Assembly: GCA_946558465.1 (NCBI GenBank) | Contig: CAMNTM010000003.1 | Span: 226,415-290,414, forward strand | Source: an uncultured Lachnospiraceae bacterium | Lineage (GTDB): Bacteria > Bacillota > Clostridia > Lachnospirales > Lachnospiraceae | Direction of reading: 5' to 3' | Length of the DNA stretch: 64,000 nt | Shown here: in pieces, positions 37,435 through 46,583 of the stretch | Layout: the number at the start of each line of letters is the position of its first letter | Numbering within the stretch: position 1 is the stretch's first letter | The notes under the pieces: model-generated | What the model saw: the letters and a program-made list of their open reading frames with translations, nothing else | Told to the model about the DNA's origin: nothing | The model's database searches: none | Position numbers and translations under genes: made by a program

Positions 37435-37473
37435 GCAAAAATAAAGGGTTTTGGCTAATCTTTGCCAAAACCC
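37435..37473 (-). terminator. Intrinsic terminator after the 1096-aa gene
   Basis: GGGTTTTGGC and GCCAAAACCC form a 10-bp stem with an 8-base loop. In the minus direction it is followed by TTTATTTTT, 17 bases beyond the stop at 37490. Confidence 0.85.
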
Positions 37474-37489
37474 CTGTCAGTTCAGTTAT

Positions 37490-40400
37490 TCAAATCTTAA
37501 AGTCCTCTTCCTTCAGGATAATACGGTCGGATGAGTCCGTACTCTTTCCAAACATCCGTCTAGCCAGATGCTTTACATTCGCTTTCTGTGAATGCGCAAT
37601 GGCCTCATCCATGATATCCTTTACCTCCGCAACTGTCACCGCATGGTCCTCTCTCTGCATCACGTCAATACGGCTGTAAAGTGCAAGAATCCCCATCTCA
37701 TCCAGCTTATATCCGTTTTCCTTTGCATAAGTCTGGCCAAAGGTAACAAGCTCATCATTAATAAATACCGGAAGTTCAAGTCTTGATGTAAATTTCTTTT
37801 TAAAGTCCGGATGCGCAGTTAATATTCTCTCCAGAGGTTTTCTCTGGTCCTCCAGCACAAACAACATCTCTCCGGTTTTCTTTTCCATCAGAAGACTTAA
37901 CTCCTTAATGGTCCTTGAATTCAGCTTTCCGGCTTTTTCAATTATAATTGCACCGCCCCGGAGTTTCTGTATAATATTGGATAATTCTTTTTTATTCAGG
38001 GATTCTCCTGTCACAATCGCAACTTTACCCTGCTTTAAGTTACGCTGTTTTTGAATTGCTTTTACTATATCAACAGCAAGCACTGTTTTACCGGACCCTT
38101 TTCGCCCGATAACAAGAAGATTTCCTGTTTTGGAGGTTCCTTCCCGCTGCGCCCTTCTGTCATTGTCGAGAGCCTCTACAATCTGCTCACTCATTCCTCT
38201 GACCGGAACAAAATAAGAAAACAGCTTCTTCTGTTCCTCCGTAAGTCCTGCCTTCAGGCCTATCTCACTGGTAGCGCTCAAATCATACCTTCCAGTAACC
38301 ACAAAGCCCGTATCAAAAGGAACTCCGCTTCCCTTCGACTTCTTAATACGTTTCTGTATCTCCTCCTCAGACGGCTCCTCTATCTCAAGGGGAGCTTCCT
38401 TTTCTGCACCCTTTACCTGAGGCAGCTCATCCTCCTCAAAGAAGTCTTCCTCCTCAAATTCATCTTCTTCAAAGTCTTCTTCTAACTCTTCTTCCTCAAA
38501 ACCTTCCTCTTCGAAGTCTTCCTCAAAGTCTTCTTCGCTAAAACCTTCCTCTTCAAAGTCTTCCTCGAAGTCTGTTTCATCAAAATCCTCTTCAAAGTCT
38601 TCTTCTAGCTCTTCTTCCTCGAAATCCTCTTCTTCGAAGTCTTCTTCTAGCTCTTCTTCCTCAAAATCTTCCTCTTCAAAGCCTTCTTCTAGCTCTTCTT
38701 CCTCAAAATCTTCCTCTTCAAAGTCTTCCTCTAGCTCTTCTTCCTCAAAATCTTCTTCTTCAAAGTCTTCTTCTAGCTCTTCTTCCTCAAAATCTTCCTC
38801 TTCAAAGTCTTCTTCTAGCTCTTCCTCCTCAATATCCTCCTCTTCAAAGTCTTCTTCTAACTCTTCTTCCTCAGATTCCCTGTCATCTTCCTCCTCTAGA
38901 TTCTTGTCAGGCTCTTCATAACCTTCATCAGCAAAGTCTTCCTCCTCTGAGTCCTCACTGATCTCTTCGTCATCTCCCTCTCCTATTTCTTCATCGAGCT
39001 TCTCGTCATCTTCCTCGTCAAAATCTTCTTCAGATTCTTCATTCAACTCGTCAAAGCCGCCGTCATCAAAGCCGTCTCCTGATCCAAAGTCCAGTTCTCC
39101 TATCGCATCGCCAAATACGTCCTCATCGGAATCTGCCTCTGATTCTTCATCTTCAGCCATCAGGAAATCCAACTCCATTTGATAATTATCCTCTGACTCC
39201 TCTTTCTCATCTGTCTCAAGACTTTCTTCTTCAGCAACCTTACCTTCCAGCTCTTCTACAAGCTGTCTGATATCATCTGATAATACCGGCGCTTTCTTCA
39301 CTTTTCTTGCTGTCTTCTTTTTCGCCGCTTCTTCCGCTGCTCTGTGCTCTTCTTCCTTTCTTGCTTTTTCCTCTGCTTCCTTACGTTCTGCTTCTTTTCT
39401 TGCTGCTTCTTCTGCCGCTCTGCGTTCTGCTTCTTTTTTTGCTTCTTCTTCCGCTGCTTTGCGTTCCTCTTCCTTTCTTGCTTCCGCCTCAGCTTTGTGT
39501 CTTGCAACCTCTTCTGCCTCACGCCGCTCTGCCTCACGCCGTTCCGCTTCTCGACGTGTCTCCAGCTCCTCACGTTCTTTACGCAGACGCTCCTCATCCT
39601 TTGCTCTCTGCTCTTCAATGGCCTCCGCATTGACCTTCTGCTTTTCTTCCCACTCTTGAAGAATGTCTTCTATCTTCATCTGGCCGGAGATTCGAATTTC
39701 TTCCTCTCTCTGTTCCATCCTTTTCTTTTCTTCACGGTTGATGCCATTTGCCATAGCAACGCCATTTGCAAGCGCTTCTTCTAAAGTAGCTCCTTTTACA
39801 ACTGTTGTAATTGGAGTTCTCTTCTTCTCCTTTGTTCTGTCCAATTCAGTTTCTTCTGTCTCCGCATAAACAAACTCCCCGGTATCTTCTTTCTGAATGC
39901 TCTTATTCTCGGCCTCCATAGCTGCCAGTGCTTTCGTCAACTCGCCGGTTGGAAATTTACGTGTCTCATCTGCCTGGGTTCTTTCCTCTGACTCTTCCGG
40001 ATGCTCCTCCTGAGAAGAAAGTACCTCCTCTGGCAGCTCCGAAAATACTGCTGTGGTTGTCGGCACAGATTTTACCATCGGTCTCTGAGCAGACATATCC
40101 TCCTTCTTAGGAATAGGACGTGCAGAGGACTGGGGTTTTCTTATCTTTGCATTTTTCTTCCCGCCATAACTATCATATTTTTCCTGCTGAAGCGGAGTAA
40201 GTGGTTTGTACTGCATCTTAAGCTCCATAGCCTGATAGACATACTTTCCTTCACTAAACCAGAGAATCAAATCATCGCACTCCTCCAGGCACTCTGCAGT
40301 CATCCCTGCTTCATGATACAGTTTTGCAAGCTCATAAGCCCATTTTTCTACATATTCTGCTTTCTTGAATTCTGAAAGTGCAGAAATCTGCTCCGAAAGC

Positions 40401-40780
40401 GGTGAGCCCTGTGCTTTCAATATTTTATATTTTAATATGTATTGATTCGGGTCCTTCGGCGCCAGTTTCACAAACTCCTCATAACAGTCCGAAGCCTCCT
40501 CCGTATCTTCAATCTTAAGAGCAAGTATTCCCAGACGATAAACAATCTTTCTGCTGGATGGTGCCCTGTCAAACGCTACAAAGAGAATATCACGGCTTTT
40601 TTGAAACTCCCCGTTAAATTCATAGATTTCACTGACCGTATTGAGCATTGCAGCATTTTTTACTCTGCGCCAATCAATCGTATCTGCAATCTCCATGGCT
40701 CTTTTGTATTGCTTTTTTTCCATGTGCTCCATCATTTGTTCTGTTTTTACCCGATATTCATATTTATCCACTCTTCTCAC
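37490..40780 (-). CDS. Large acidic-repeat protein with TPR-like N-terminus and AAA-type P-loop
   Basis: A 1096-residue protein of unknown function. Residues about 1-200 are helical repeats resembling TPRs (RAMEIADTIDWRRVKNAAML; DTEEASDCYEEFVKLAPKDP). About 375-500 is a charged coiled coil rich in EARRK. About 500-800 is extremely acidic and contains a 14-residue tandem repeat (EEEELEEDFEEEDF). The C-terminal 280 residues hold a P-loop (GRKGSGKTVLAVD) and a CbxX/CfqX-like AAA arrangement, but the Walker B acidic pair is replaced (GGAIIIEKAGKL), so ATP hydrolysis is uncertain. There is no signal peptide. It could be a scaffold or motor-like organiser; no gene context decides this. Confidence 0.75.
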   Translation of the reverse strand: MRRVDKYEYRVKTEQMMEHMEKKQYKRAMEIADTIDWRRVKNAAMLNTVSEIYEFNGEFQKSRDILFVAFDRAPSSRKIVYRLGILALKIEDTEEASDCYEEFVKLAPKDPNQYILKYKILKAQGSPLSEQISALSEFKKAEYVEKWAYELAKLYHEAGMTAECLEECDDLILWFSEGKYVYQAMELKMQYKPLTPLQQEKYDSYGGKKNAKIRKPQSSARPIPKKEDMSAQRPMVKSVPTTTAVFSELPEEVLSSQEEHPEESEERTQADETRKFPTGELTKALAAMEAENKSIQKEDTGEFVYAETEETELDRTKEKKRTPITTVVKGATLEEALANGVAMANGINREEKKRMEQREEEIRISGQMKIEDILQEWEEKQKVNAEAIEEQRAKDEERLRKEREELETRREAERREAERREAEEVARHKAEAEARKEEERKAAEEEAKKEAERRAAEEAARKEAERKEAEEKARKEEEHRAAEEAAKKKTARKVKKAPVLSDDIRQLVEELEGKVAEEESLETDEKEESEDNYQMELDFLMAEDEESEADSDEDVFGDAIGELDFGSGDGFDDGGFDELNEESEEDFDEEDDEKLDEEIGEGDDEEISEDSEEEDFADEGYEEPDKNLEEEDDRESEEEELEEDFEEEDIEEEELEEDFEEEDFEEEELEEDFEEEDFEEEELEEDFEEEDFEEEELEEGFEEEDFEEEELEEDFEEEDFEEEELEEDFEEDFDETDFEEDFEEEGFSEEDFEEDFEEEGFEEEELEEDFEEDEFEEEDFFEEDELPQVKGAEKEAPLEIEEPSEEEIQKRIKKSKGSGVPFDTGFVVTGRYDLSATSEIGLKAGLTEEQKKLFSYFVPVRGMSEQIVEALDNDRRAQREGTSKTGNLLVIGRKGSGKTVLAVDIVKAIQKQRNLKQGKVAIVTGESLNKKELSNIIQKLRGGAIIIEKAGKLNSRTIKELSLLMEKKTGEMLFVLEDQRKPLERILTAHPDFKKKFTSRLELPVFINDELVTFGQTYAKENGYKLDEMGILALYSRIDVMQREDHAVTVAEVKDIMDEAIAHSQKANVKHLARRMFGKSTDSSDRIILKEEDFKI
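38440..38885 (-). repeat. Tandem 42-bp repeat inside the acidic region
   Basis: The plus strand repeats variants of TCTTCTTCTAGCTCTTCTTC plus CTCAAAATCTTCCTCTTC about seven times, encoding the 14-residue acidic unit. Individual copies differ by few bases (TCTTCT/TCCTCT, TCTAGC/TCTAAC), which suggests expansion by slippage or unequal recombination. Copy number is likely to vary between strains. Confidence 0.8.
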
Positions 40781-40854
40781 CTCAAAAATGTATTTAAACT
40801 ACATATTACATACAATTTCACGTATATAAGTTTATCATACAGCGCGCATATTGT

Positions 40855-40900
40855 CAAAAAAAATAGCCATTATAACCGTTTTTGGTTATAATGGCTATTT
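40855..40900 (-). terminator. Strong hairpin terminator ending the 41-kb unit
   Basis: AAATAGCCATTATAACC and GGTTATAATGGCTATTT are perfect 17-bp arms around a GTTTTT loop. In the minus direction it is followed by TTTTTTTGACA (40860 downwards). It lies between the 1096-aa gene's start and the gene-less region, so it terminates minus-strand transcription coming from 41.5 kb. Confidence 0.8.
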
Positions 40901-41027
40901 CATATTTAGTTTTAATATTCCAAACGATAAATCGGAGGTATTACTGATTTTTCTATCCCCTAAGCCTTCTATCCTTTTACAACTTGATTATAGCTCAAAG
41001 CTTCGGATATAATATATCCTCAATATT

Positions 41028-41453
41028 TCATTTATATATCTTTCTTCTGTTACCCCTCACAGCTCTGTATAATTCACTCATCCGGCTATTTATATCTATA
41101 ACCGTTCCGTCTGCAGCCAGTGCCCTTGCCTTTTGTCTGTAAACGTATTAAGTTATTCCTTCTATAACCTATCCTGTATTATACAGCCTCTATATAAATT
41201 TTAATATATTAGCTGATGTTTCTTCACACATCGTCTAATCCTTTTGCACTTCTTAATCTATGTGGTATTCTTTTCAATATGTCTGCAAATACAAATCTTT
41301 ATCTTATCCGGCCTCTCTTTTGTCATCTCCGAACATTTCTTTTTTCTTCCTTCTGCCGGTTTACTCTTCTATATGGATAAGGCTTATTCTCTGGGATATT
41401 CTATTTGCCATACCACTAACATATTGAGTTATCGTTTCTGTGAAATTGTCCAA
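41028..41453 (-). pseudogene. Decayed coding unit or long non-coding RNA
   Basis: Minus-strand transcript region without an intact gene. AAAAGGAGG precedes a TTG-initiated 30-codon ORF (41453-41361, MDNFTETITQYVSGMANRIS...). In other frames downstream come a 24-codon stretch (41298-41227, FVFADILKRIPHRLRSAKG...) and a 38-codon stretch (41144-41031, ARALAADGTVIDINSRMSEL...) ending in TGA. These pieces look protein-like, as if one gene had suffered frameshifts and stops. I cannot assign a family. Since promoter and terminator are intact, a functional RNA is the alternative. Confidence 0.35.
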
Positions 41454-41571
41454 TGGATTATAAGCCTCCTTTTCTTTCTATATTTTCCTGCTTCCTCTGA
41501 TATTCTTATATAAAATATCTCGCTTTCCCTTTCTCGTCAGGCTCTCGACCGAGGTTTTTTGGATTGATTAT

Positions 41572-41600
41572 ATAATATCACCTCATCCCTTATTTGTCAA
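41572..41600 (-). promoter_or_regulatory. Promoter of the 41-kb unit
   Basis: TTGACA (41600-41595), 17-base spacer and TATTAT (41577-41572) on the minus strand: one of the best promoter matches in the window. Transcription would start near 41565 and run about 700 bases to the terminator at 40855-40900. It lies between the 3' end of the beta-propeller gene and the gene-less stretch. Confidence 0.65.
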
Positions 41601-41667
41601 CACTATTTTTTTATTTTTATTTATTAATTTTATAATTGTGTGTTTTTGTATAAATTTTCTGATTATT

Positions 41668-43656
41668 TTACAAAATAATGTCATCTACCTTTGTATATTC
41701 TTTTAAACTATATGCCTCAATAATGTTTCCCTGAACTACATACAAAGTCTCTTCGATATATACCCCCCTGGTACTCTGCATGCCGTTTCCATTAATCTCT
41801 TCTTCCATTCTGCAGCAGAATCCCGCCTCCTTATCATATTCAAAAATATAATACTTCTGCCCGCCTTCGGTATATCCTGCAAACCCTATAAGATTCCTCC
41901 CAGCGTCAGCGAGAACTGCTTTGTAATCATAAGAAGCATCTGTACTGTAAACATTTTTCATTATAAAGGTATCCTCTTCCCTCACATCGGAAGGATCGGA
42001 AATATCAAACATAGACAACTTTACCCCATCTGTAATCATTGTCTCCTCATCCACATTCATACCGATTCCAAGAAGCTTTCCTGTTCCGTATGGATGAAGG
42101 TAATCTGAAAATCCTGGTATTTTAAGTGTCCCGATAATCTCCGGCTTCTCCGGATTAGACAAATCCACAGAAAACAGAGGATCTGTTTCGCGGAAGGTCA
42201 CAAAATATCCGGTATCACCCATAAGTCTTGCCGAATATACTCTCTCATCCTTAGCAAGATTTTCAATAGAGCCTACTGTCTCAAGCTCCATATTCAGCAC
42301 ATAAACTGCATTCGTATTGCCGTCGGTCACTACAACCCGGAGATAATCATCATATTCATCAATAGAAAATGAATCATGAATATATCCGTCGATGACTCCC
42401 TGCGCTCCCGGTTCAAGAACTCCGTCCTTATACGCAATCCGACGAAGAGTGGTCCGCTGGCTCTCCTGACTCATAAAGTAAGACCACGCAGTTTCATAGT
42501 AATAAATATTTTTGCCGCTTACATACAACTGCCCGTCTTTTGAAAGAATTGCCTTACTGTCTTTTATCTCACTCGGATTATCAATATCTGCTGCAGTGAC
42601 AACCGTATACATGCTGGCACTGGATACGGGCGGAAGACAGATATCCTTCTCGGCAATTACCGCATCATTGATAAGTGGGACATAAGTCTCTGGATTCTTT
42701 CGCTCCATCGCTCCCATAGAAATATAATAGTTGCTAAATAAATATAAATATCCATCTGCCATTCGAGAAGACTGGTAATATCCGCTCTGAGTAATTCGTC
42801 CCTCTTCTTCGGGCTTTTCTGGATCTTCTATATTATAGGTTATTGCTTCTGTAAATGATTGATCCTGATAAAAATCAGACTTCCTATACATCTCATCTCC
42901 CAGAAGCCCCTGCTTTGTACCGCTGCATATCAGCACAAGGCGCTTTTTCTCCGGATTCAGATAAAATTCCCAGATTCCGCCGCAATCCTCCACTGAAATT
43001 GTACTGACCTTTTTCATGTCATTTTCCCTTGTATCCACAACAGCTATCTCATTACCGTTGTCTCTTAGTACATACAGATAAGTGCCGTCTGTCTTGACTA
43101 TATCTCCCTCATCTACTCCTTCCTGGCGGACATTTGTTTCAGAATAGTCCCCGGCCTTCTGCTCCTCTGCATTCAAGGCCAGTGCAGCGCCGCTGTCTTC
43201 CGTGGCCATATCTGCATTCTGAGCTATTTCCCTCTCTGCGGATTCTTCAGTGGATGCTGCTGCGCTGCTAAGGTCTGCTGCTCCCTCTGACATCATTTTT
43301 TCTTCCCTTGCCTGCTGCCGCTCTATCTCCCTTTTGTAACTGTCCAGATAGGTATATACTTCATCATAATTCTCTGCAGACTCTACAATTTTGCTGCTGC
43401 TGATTTCTTCTATCTCCTTCTTTGCCTCCCCTGTCATGCTTCCACATATGCGGCTGTTCTGGTATACAGCTGCCCCCGCAATGACAGCAAAGCAGGTCGC
43501 CGCCACTGTACCAATATAGAGAGGACTTATCTTTCTCTTTTTCGCACTCCCTTCCAGCGTCCTCTGAATCCGTTCCGGTGCAAGCTTCTCTGGAAGCTCT
43601 ATATCATTCGTCTTTTCTCTTAATTTTTGAACAATATCCTGTTCCTTCTTATTCAT
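41668..43656 (-). CDS. Membrane-anchored beta-propeller domain protein
   Basis: A 662-residue protein. About 45 cytoplasmic residues precede one transmembrane helix (IGTVAATCFAVIAGAAVY). A linker and a C-terminal secreted beta-propeller follow (VRQEGVDEGDIVKTDGTYLYVLRDN; RMADGYLYLFSNYYIS). This matches the family called beta-propeller domain-containing protein in Clostridia. It lies 21 bases downstream of an ECF sigma factor. The short cytoplasmic region before the membrane helix could act as the anti-sigma part, with the propeller as the external sensor; this is inferred from gene order. Confidence 0.85.
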   Translation of the reverse strand: MNKKEQDIVQKLREKTNDIELPEKLAPERIQRTLEGSAKKRKISPLYIGTVAATCFAVIAGAAVYQNSRICGSMTGEAKKEIEEISSSKIVESAENYDEVYTYLDSYKREIERQQAREEKMMSEGAADLSSAAASTEESAEREIAQNADMATEDSGAALALNAEEQKAGDYSETNVRQEGVDEGDIVKTDGTYLYVLRDNGNEIAVVDTRENDMKKVSTISVEDCGGIWEFYLNPEKKRLVLICSGTKQGLLGDEMYRKSDFYQDQSFTEAITYNIEDPEKPEEEGRITQSGYYQSSRMADGYLYLFSNYYISMGAMERKNPETYVPLINDAVIAEKDICLPPVSSASMYTVVTAADIDNPSEIKDSKAILSKDGQLYVSGKNIYYYETAWSYFMSQESQRTTLRRIAYKDGVLEPGAQGVIDGYIHDSFSIDEYDDYLRVVVTDGNTNAVYVLNMELETVGSIENLAKDERVYSARLMGDTGYFVTFRETDPLFSVDLSNPEKPEIIGTLKIPGFSDYLHPYGTGKLLGIGMNVDEETMITDGVKLSMFDISDPSDVREEDTFIMKNVYSTDASYDYKAVLADAGRNLIGFAGYTEGGQKYYIFEYDKEAGFCCRMEEEINGNGMQSTRGVYIEETLYVVQGNIIEAYSLKEYTKVDDIIL

Positions 43657-43677
43657 AAGACTGCCTCCTTTTTTAAC

Positions 43678-44154
43678 TTATCGTAATATACATTCCATTT
43701 TAGCCAGTGCACGGCTTCTCTTTGAGCGCACGGTATTCGCATTCAGCTTAAGCATTGTACCAATTTCACTGCTGTTATATCCGCCGAACACGGACAAGCC
43801 TACTATCATCTGCTCCTCCTCAGTAAGAATAAAAAATGCATTTTTTACATCCAGTGCCAGACCCTGGTCCTCATGAACCGAAGCTTCAGAAAATAATTCC
43901 TCATCAGGACAAGGCATTTCCTTTGCTGTACTTTTAAGCCGCTTTTTACATACATTCGAAAGAATGGTAAAAAGCCAGCTTTTAAACGCCTCCTCCCTTC
44001 GGAGCTTATATATATTTTCATAGGCAGATATTACCGCTTCACTTACCGCATCCTCCGCCTCCTGGTGATTCTTCATCAGGCAGAGGGCAAAACGGTACAG
44101 GTCCGTATATATCTGCTCATACATCTCTGCAAATGTTTTCGCATCACATCTCAT
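43678..44154 (-). CDS. ECF-type RNA polymerase sigma factor
   Basis: A 158-residue sigma-70 family protein with only regions 2 and 4. Region 2 covers about 8-75 (YTDLYRFALCLMKNHQEAEDAVSEAVISAYENI). Region 4 covers about 100-155 (FFILTEEEQMIVGLSVFGGYNSSEIGTMLKLNANTVRSKRSRAL, in pieces). GGGAGGAAC precedes the ATG. It is in operon with the beta-propeller membrane protein, the usual sigma/anti-sigma order. Its regulon is unknown. Confidence 0.92.
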   Translation of the reverse strand: MRCDAKTFAEMYEQIYTDLYRFALCLMKNHQEAEDAVSEAVISAYENIYKLRREEAFKSWLFTILSNVCKKRLKSTAKEMPCPDEELFSEASVHEDQGLALDVKNAFFILTEEEQMIVGLSVFGGYNSSEIGTMLKLNANTVRSKRSRALAKMECILR

Positions 44155-44240
44155 ATCAGTTCCTCCCTGTTGGATATGAATTTAATTTCGGCACTGGTCT
44201 GCTGGTATATATTAGAGTCAAAAAAAGAGGAAAGTGTTGC

Positions 44241-44280
44241 ATTGGGGACGGGGTAAAACTCATTTTACCCCGTCCCCAAT
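44241..44280. repeat. Dispersed palindrome, copy 2
   Basis: Arms ATTGGGGACGGGGTAAAA and its exact inverse, 18 bp each, surround CTCA. The element lies 10 bases past the stop of the hydratase gene (44291) and about 90 bases upstream of the sigma-factor start. Confidence 0.9.
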
Positions 44281-44290
44281 TAACCTCTGA

Positions 44291-46570
44291 CTACCCTCTA
44301 TAATAATTTATCAGGCATCCTTTAAGAATAATCTCTCTCTCATTGTCTGTCATATCCCCAAGCCTGAGCTCTATCCCTTTCATTCCCTTATTTACAATGT
44401 ATGCTTTTATCACCGGCTGCTTTTCTTCCACAGCCCTTCGTATCTCTGGAATAAAGAGATAATCTCCGTTCTGAAATGACAGCTTCTCATGCTTTTCCTC
44501 TGTGATAAAGGGAAGCATGCCCCAGTTAATCAGATTAGAGCGGTATCTTTTTGTCGCATATTCATTCGCGATATTTGCCCAGCCGCCCAGCACCTTCTGA
44601 CAGGACGCTGCCTGCTCGCGCGCGGATCCGTCTCCTGGCTTTACGGCAAAAATAGTACTTCCTACCCCTACATTAGTCCTGTCAATATCCGGGTACTTCT
44701 CATGAATAAAATTCATCACCGGCTTTAATTCTTCCAGAGCCTCCGCCGGACACTGCTCTGCCTCAATCGCCTTTTGCGCCGCCTGCACCTCTTTAGCACG
44801 CCCTACATATGCAGGATCCTTTCTGGACAGAGCAAACTCTGCCAGTCCAAGCGGATTGGAACGGTAAGAAGAGGTTTCTCCAGACGGAATCAACTCGTCG
44901 GTCGTAGTTACTGGGTCGTGAATCTCAGATACAACTTTTAAAATAAGGTTTTCCGGAAGCGCCGGCATTGCCGGCCAATCCTTAATGTTTGGTCCGAATT
45001 TGATTTCAACGGAAGGATCTGCCTCACCGCGGCTGTCAAACACACGGTTTGCATAAATATTTTTATCAAAATAATACTTCTTTCCTGTATATTCCACATC
45101 CATTGCCGTGGCCGGAGTAAGAAAGCCCTTATTTGCCGCTGTCGCCGCGATAGAACGGGCATCCATAAGTGCCACTGATGCTATTTGACCACTCTGAAGT
45201 TTGGAGCCTTCGCGGTTCGGGAAATTCCTGGTAGAATGACGAATAGAAAATGCATTATTCGCCGGCGTATCCCCTGCTCCAAAACATGGACCGCAAAATG
45301 CTGTTTTTACAATTGTTCCGGCCTGCATCAAATCCGCCACAGCACCATTCTTTACCAGTTCCATATAAATCGGTGTACTCGCCGGGTATACACTAAAAGT
45401 AAATTCATCGGCGCCAATATAATGTCCCCTGATAATATCTGCTGCCGCACAGATATTTTCAAAGCCTCCGCCTGCACATCCGGCGATAATTCCCTGCTCC
45501 ACATATAATTTCCCGTCTATAATTTTATCCTGAAGCGTATAGTCCACTGCTCCGCCTAAGCTTACAAGTGCTTTCTGCTCTACATCGTGAAGTACGGCCT
45601 TAAGATTTTCATTTACCTCGTCAATCGTGTATACATTTGACGGATGAAACGGCATTGCAATCATTGGTTTAATTTCACTTAGGTTCACATATACCATGCC
45701 GTCATAGTAAGCACAAGCTCCTGGCTTCAACTCTTTATATTCCCCGGCTCTGCCGTGAATCTCATAGAACTCTCGAATCTTCTCGTCTGTCTCCCAGATG
45801 GAAGACAGACAGGTCGTCTCTGTCGTCATAACGTCAATACCGATACGGAAATCAGCGCTTAGTTTTTCGACACCAGGACCCACGAATTCCATAACCTTAT
45901 TATTAACATATCCGTTCCCAAATGTAGCACCGATAATAGCGAGCGCAACATCCTGCGGACCTACACCCTTTGCCGGTTCCCCATCCAGATAAATTCCGAT
46001 TACATCAGGCATTTTAATATCATAGGTTTTGTTCAGAAGCTGCTTTACAAGCTCAGGTCCGCCTTCACCTACAGCCATCGTTCCCAATGCCCCATAACGG
46101 GTATGACTGTCGGAGCCAAGAATCATCTTTCCTCCTCCTGCAAGCATTTCGCGTGCAAATTGATGAATAACTGCCTGATGAGGAGGCACATATACACCTC
46201 CATATCTCTTCGCGCAGGTAAGGCCGTACATATGGTCATCCTCGTTGATTGTTCCTCCTACTGCACACAGCGAATTATGGCAGTTTGTGAGAACATACGG
46301 GATAGGAAATTTTTCCAGCCCTGATGCCCGGGCAGTCTGAATGATTCCTACAAATGTAATGTCATGGGAGGTTAATTTATCGAATTTAATCTGAAGTCTT
46401 TTCATATTTCCGGATATATTATGCGCTTCCAGAATCTTATAGGCCATCGTCTGTGCTGCAGCCTCTTCCCGAACCGCCTTATATCCTGTTCTTGCTTTTA
46501 CCTCCGCCTCATCGGTCAGAATTTCTGACCCGTTTAATAGATAGACTCCTTTGTCGTACAGCTTTATCAT
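44291..46570 (-). CDS. Aconitase-family hydratase (YbhJ-like)
   Basis: A 759-residue aconitase-superfamily protein. The three [4Fe-4S] ligands are visible: one Cys in [10 protein letters not shown] (near 364) and two in [10 protein letters not shown] (near 427). The swivel domain is C-terminal ([15 protein letters not shown]). Length and layout resemble the uncharacterised E. coli YbhJ instead of housekeeping AcnA/AcnB or LeuC. It should dehydrate or hydrate a 2- or 3-hydroxy acid. It lies 13 bases after a CdaR-type regulator, which suggests a sugar-acid or hydroxy-acid substrate. A dispersed palindrome follows the stop. Confidence 0.82.
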   Translation of the reverse strand: MIKLYDKGVYLLNGSEILTDEAEVKARTGYKAVREEAAAQTMAYKILEAHNISGNMKRLQIKFDKLTSHDITFVGIIQTARASGLEKFPIPYVLTNCHNSLCAVGGTINEDDHMYGLTCAKRYGGVYVPPHQAVIHQFAREMLAGGGKMILGSDSHTRYGALGTMAVGEGGPELVKQLLNKTYDIKMPDVIGIYLDGEPAKGVGPQDVALAIIGATFGNGYVNNKVMEFVGPGVEKLSADFRIGIDVMTTETTCLSSIWETDEKIREFYEIHGRAGEYKELKPGACAYYDGMVYVNLSEIKPMIAMPFHPSNVYTIDEVNENLKAVLHDVEQKALVSLGGAVDYTLQDKIIDGKLYVEQGIIAGCAGGGFENICAAADIIRGHYIGADEFTFSVYPASTPIYMELVKNGAVADLMQAGTIVKTAFCGPCFGAGDTPANNAFSIRHSTRNFPNREGSKLQSGQIASVALMDARSIAATAANKGFLTPATAMDVEYTGKKYYFDKNIYANRVFDSRGEADPSVEIKFGPNIKDWPAMPALPENLILKVVSEIHDPVTTTDELIPSGETSSYRSNPLGLAEFALSRKDPAYVGRAKEVQAAQKAIEAEQCPAEALEELKPVMNFIHEKYPDIDRTNVGVGSTIFAVKPGDGSAREQAASCQKVLGGWANIANEYATKRYRSNLINWGMLPFITEEKHEKLSFQNGDYLFIPEIRRAVEEKQPVIKAYIVNKGMKGIELRLGDMTDNEREIILKGCLINYYRG

Positions 46571-46583
46571 GTCCTGTCTCCTC

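Noticed and set aside
38440..38885. Regular repeated units considered as a CRISPR array
   Set aside because: The repeats are head-to-tail with no unique spacers and encode a continuous acidic peptide in frame; no cas genes are present.
39298..39784. Several overlapping ORFs opposite and in frame-shift to the coiled-coil part of the 1096-aa gene
   Set aside because: Low-complexity shadows caused by repeated GAA/GAG and AAG codons; no start signals.
41244..41513. 89-codon plus-strand ORF, hydrophobic, opposite the decayed unit
   Set aside because: No ribosome binding site; its hydrophobic composition is what the complement of an A/G-rich strand gives, and a promoter, ribosome binding site and terminator all point to the minus strand.
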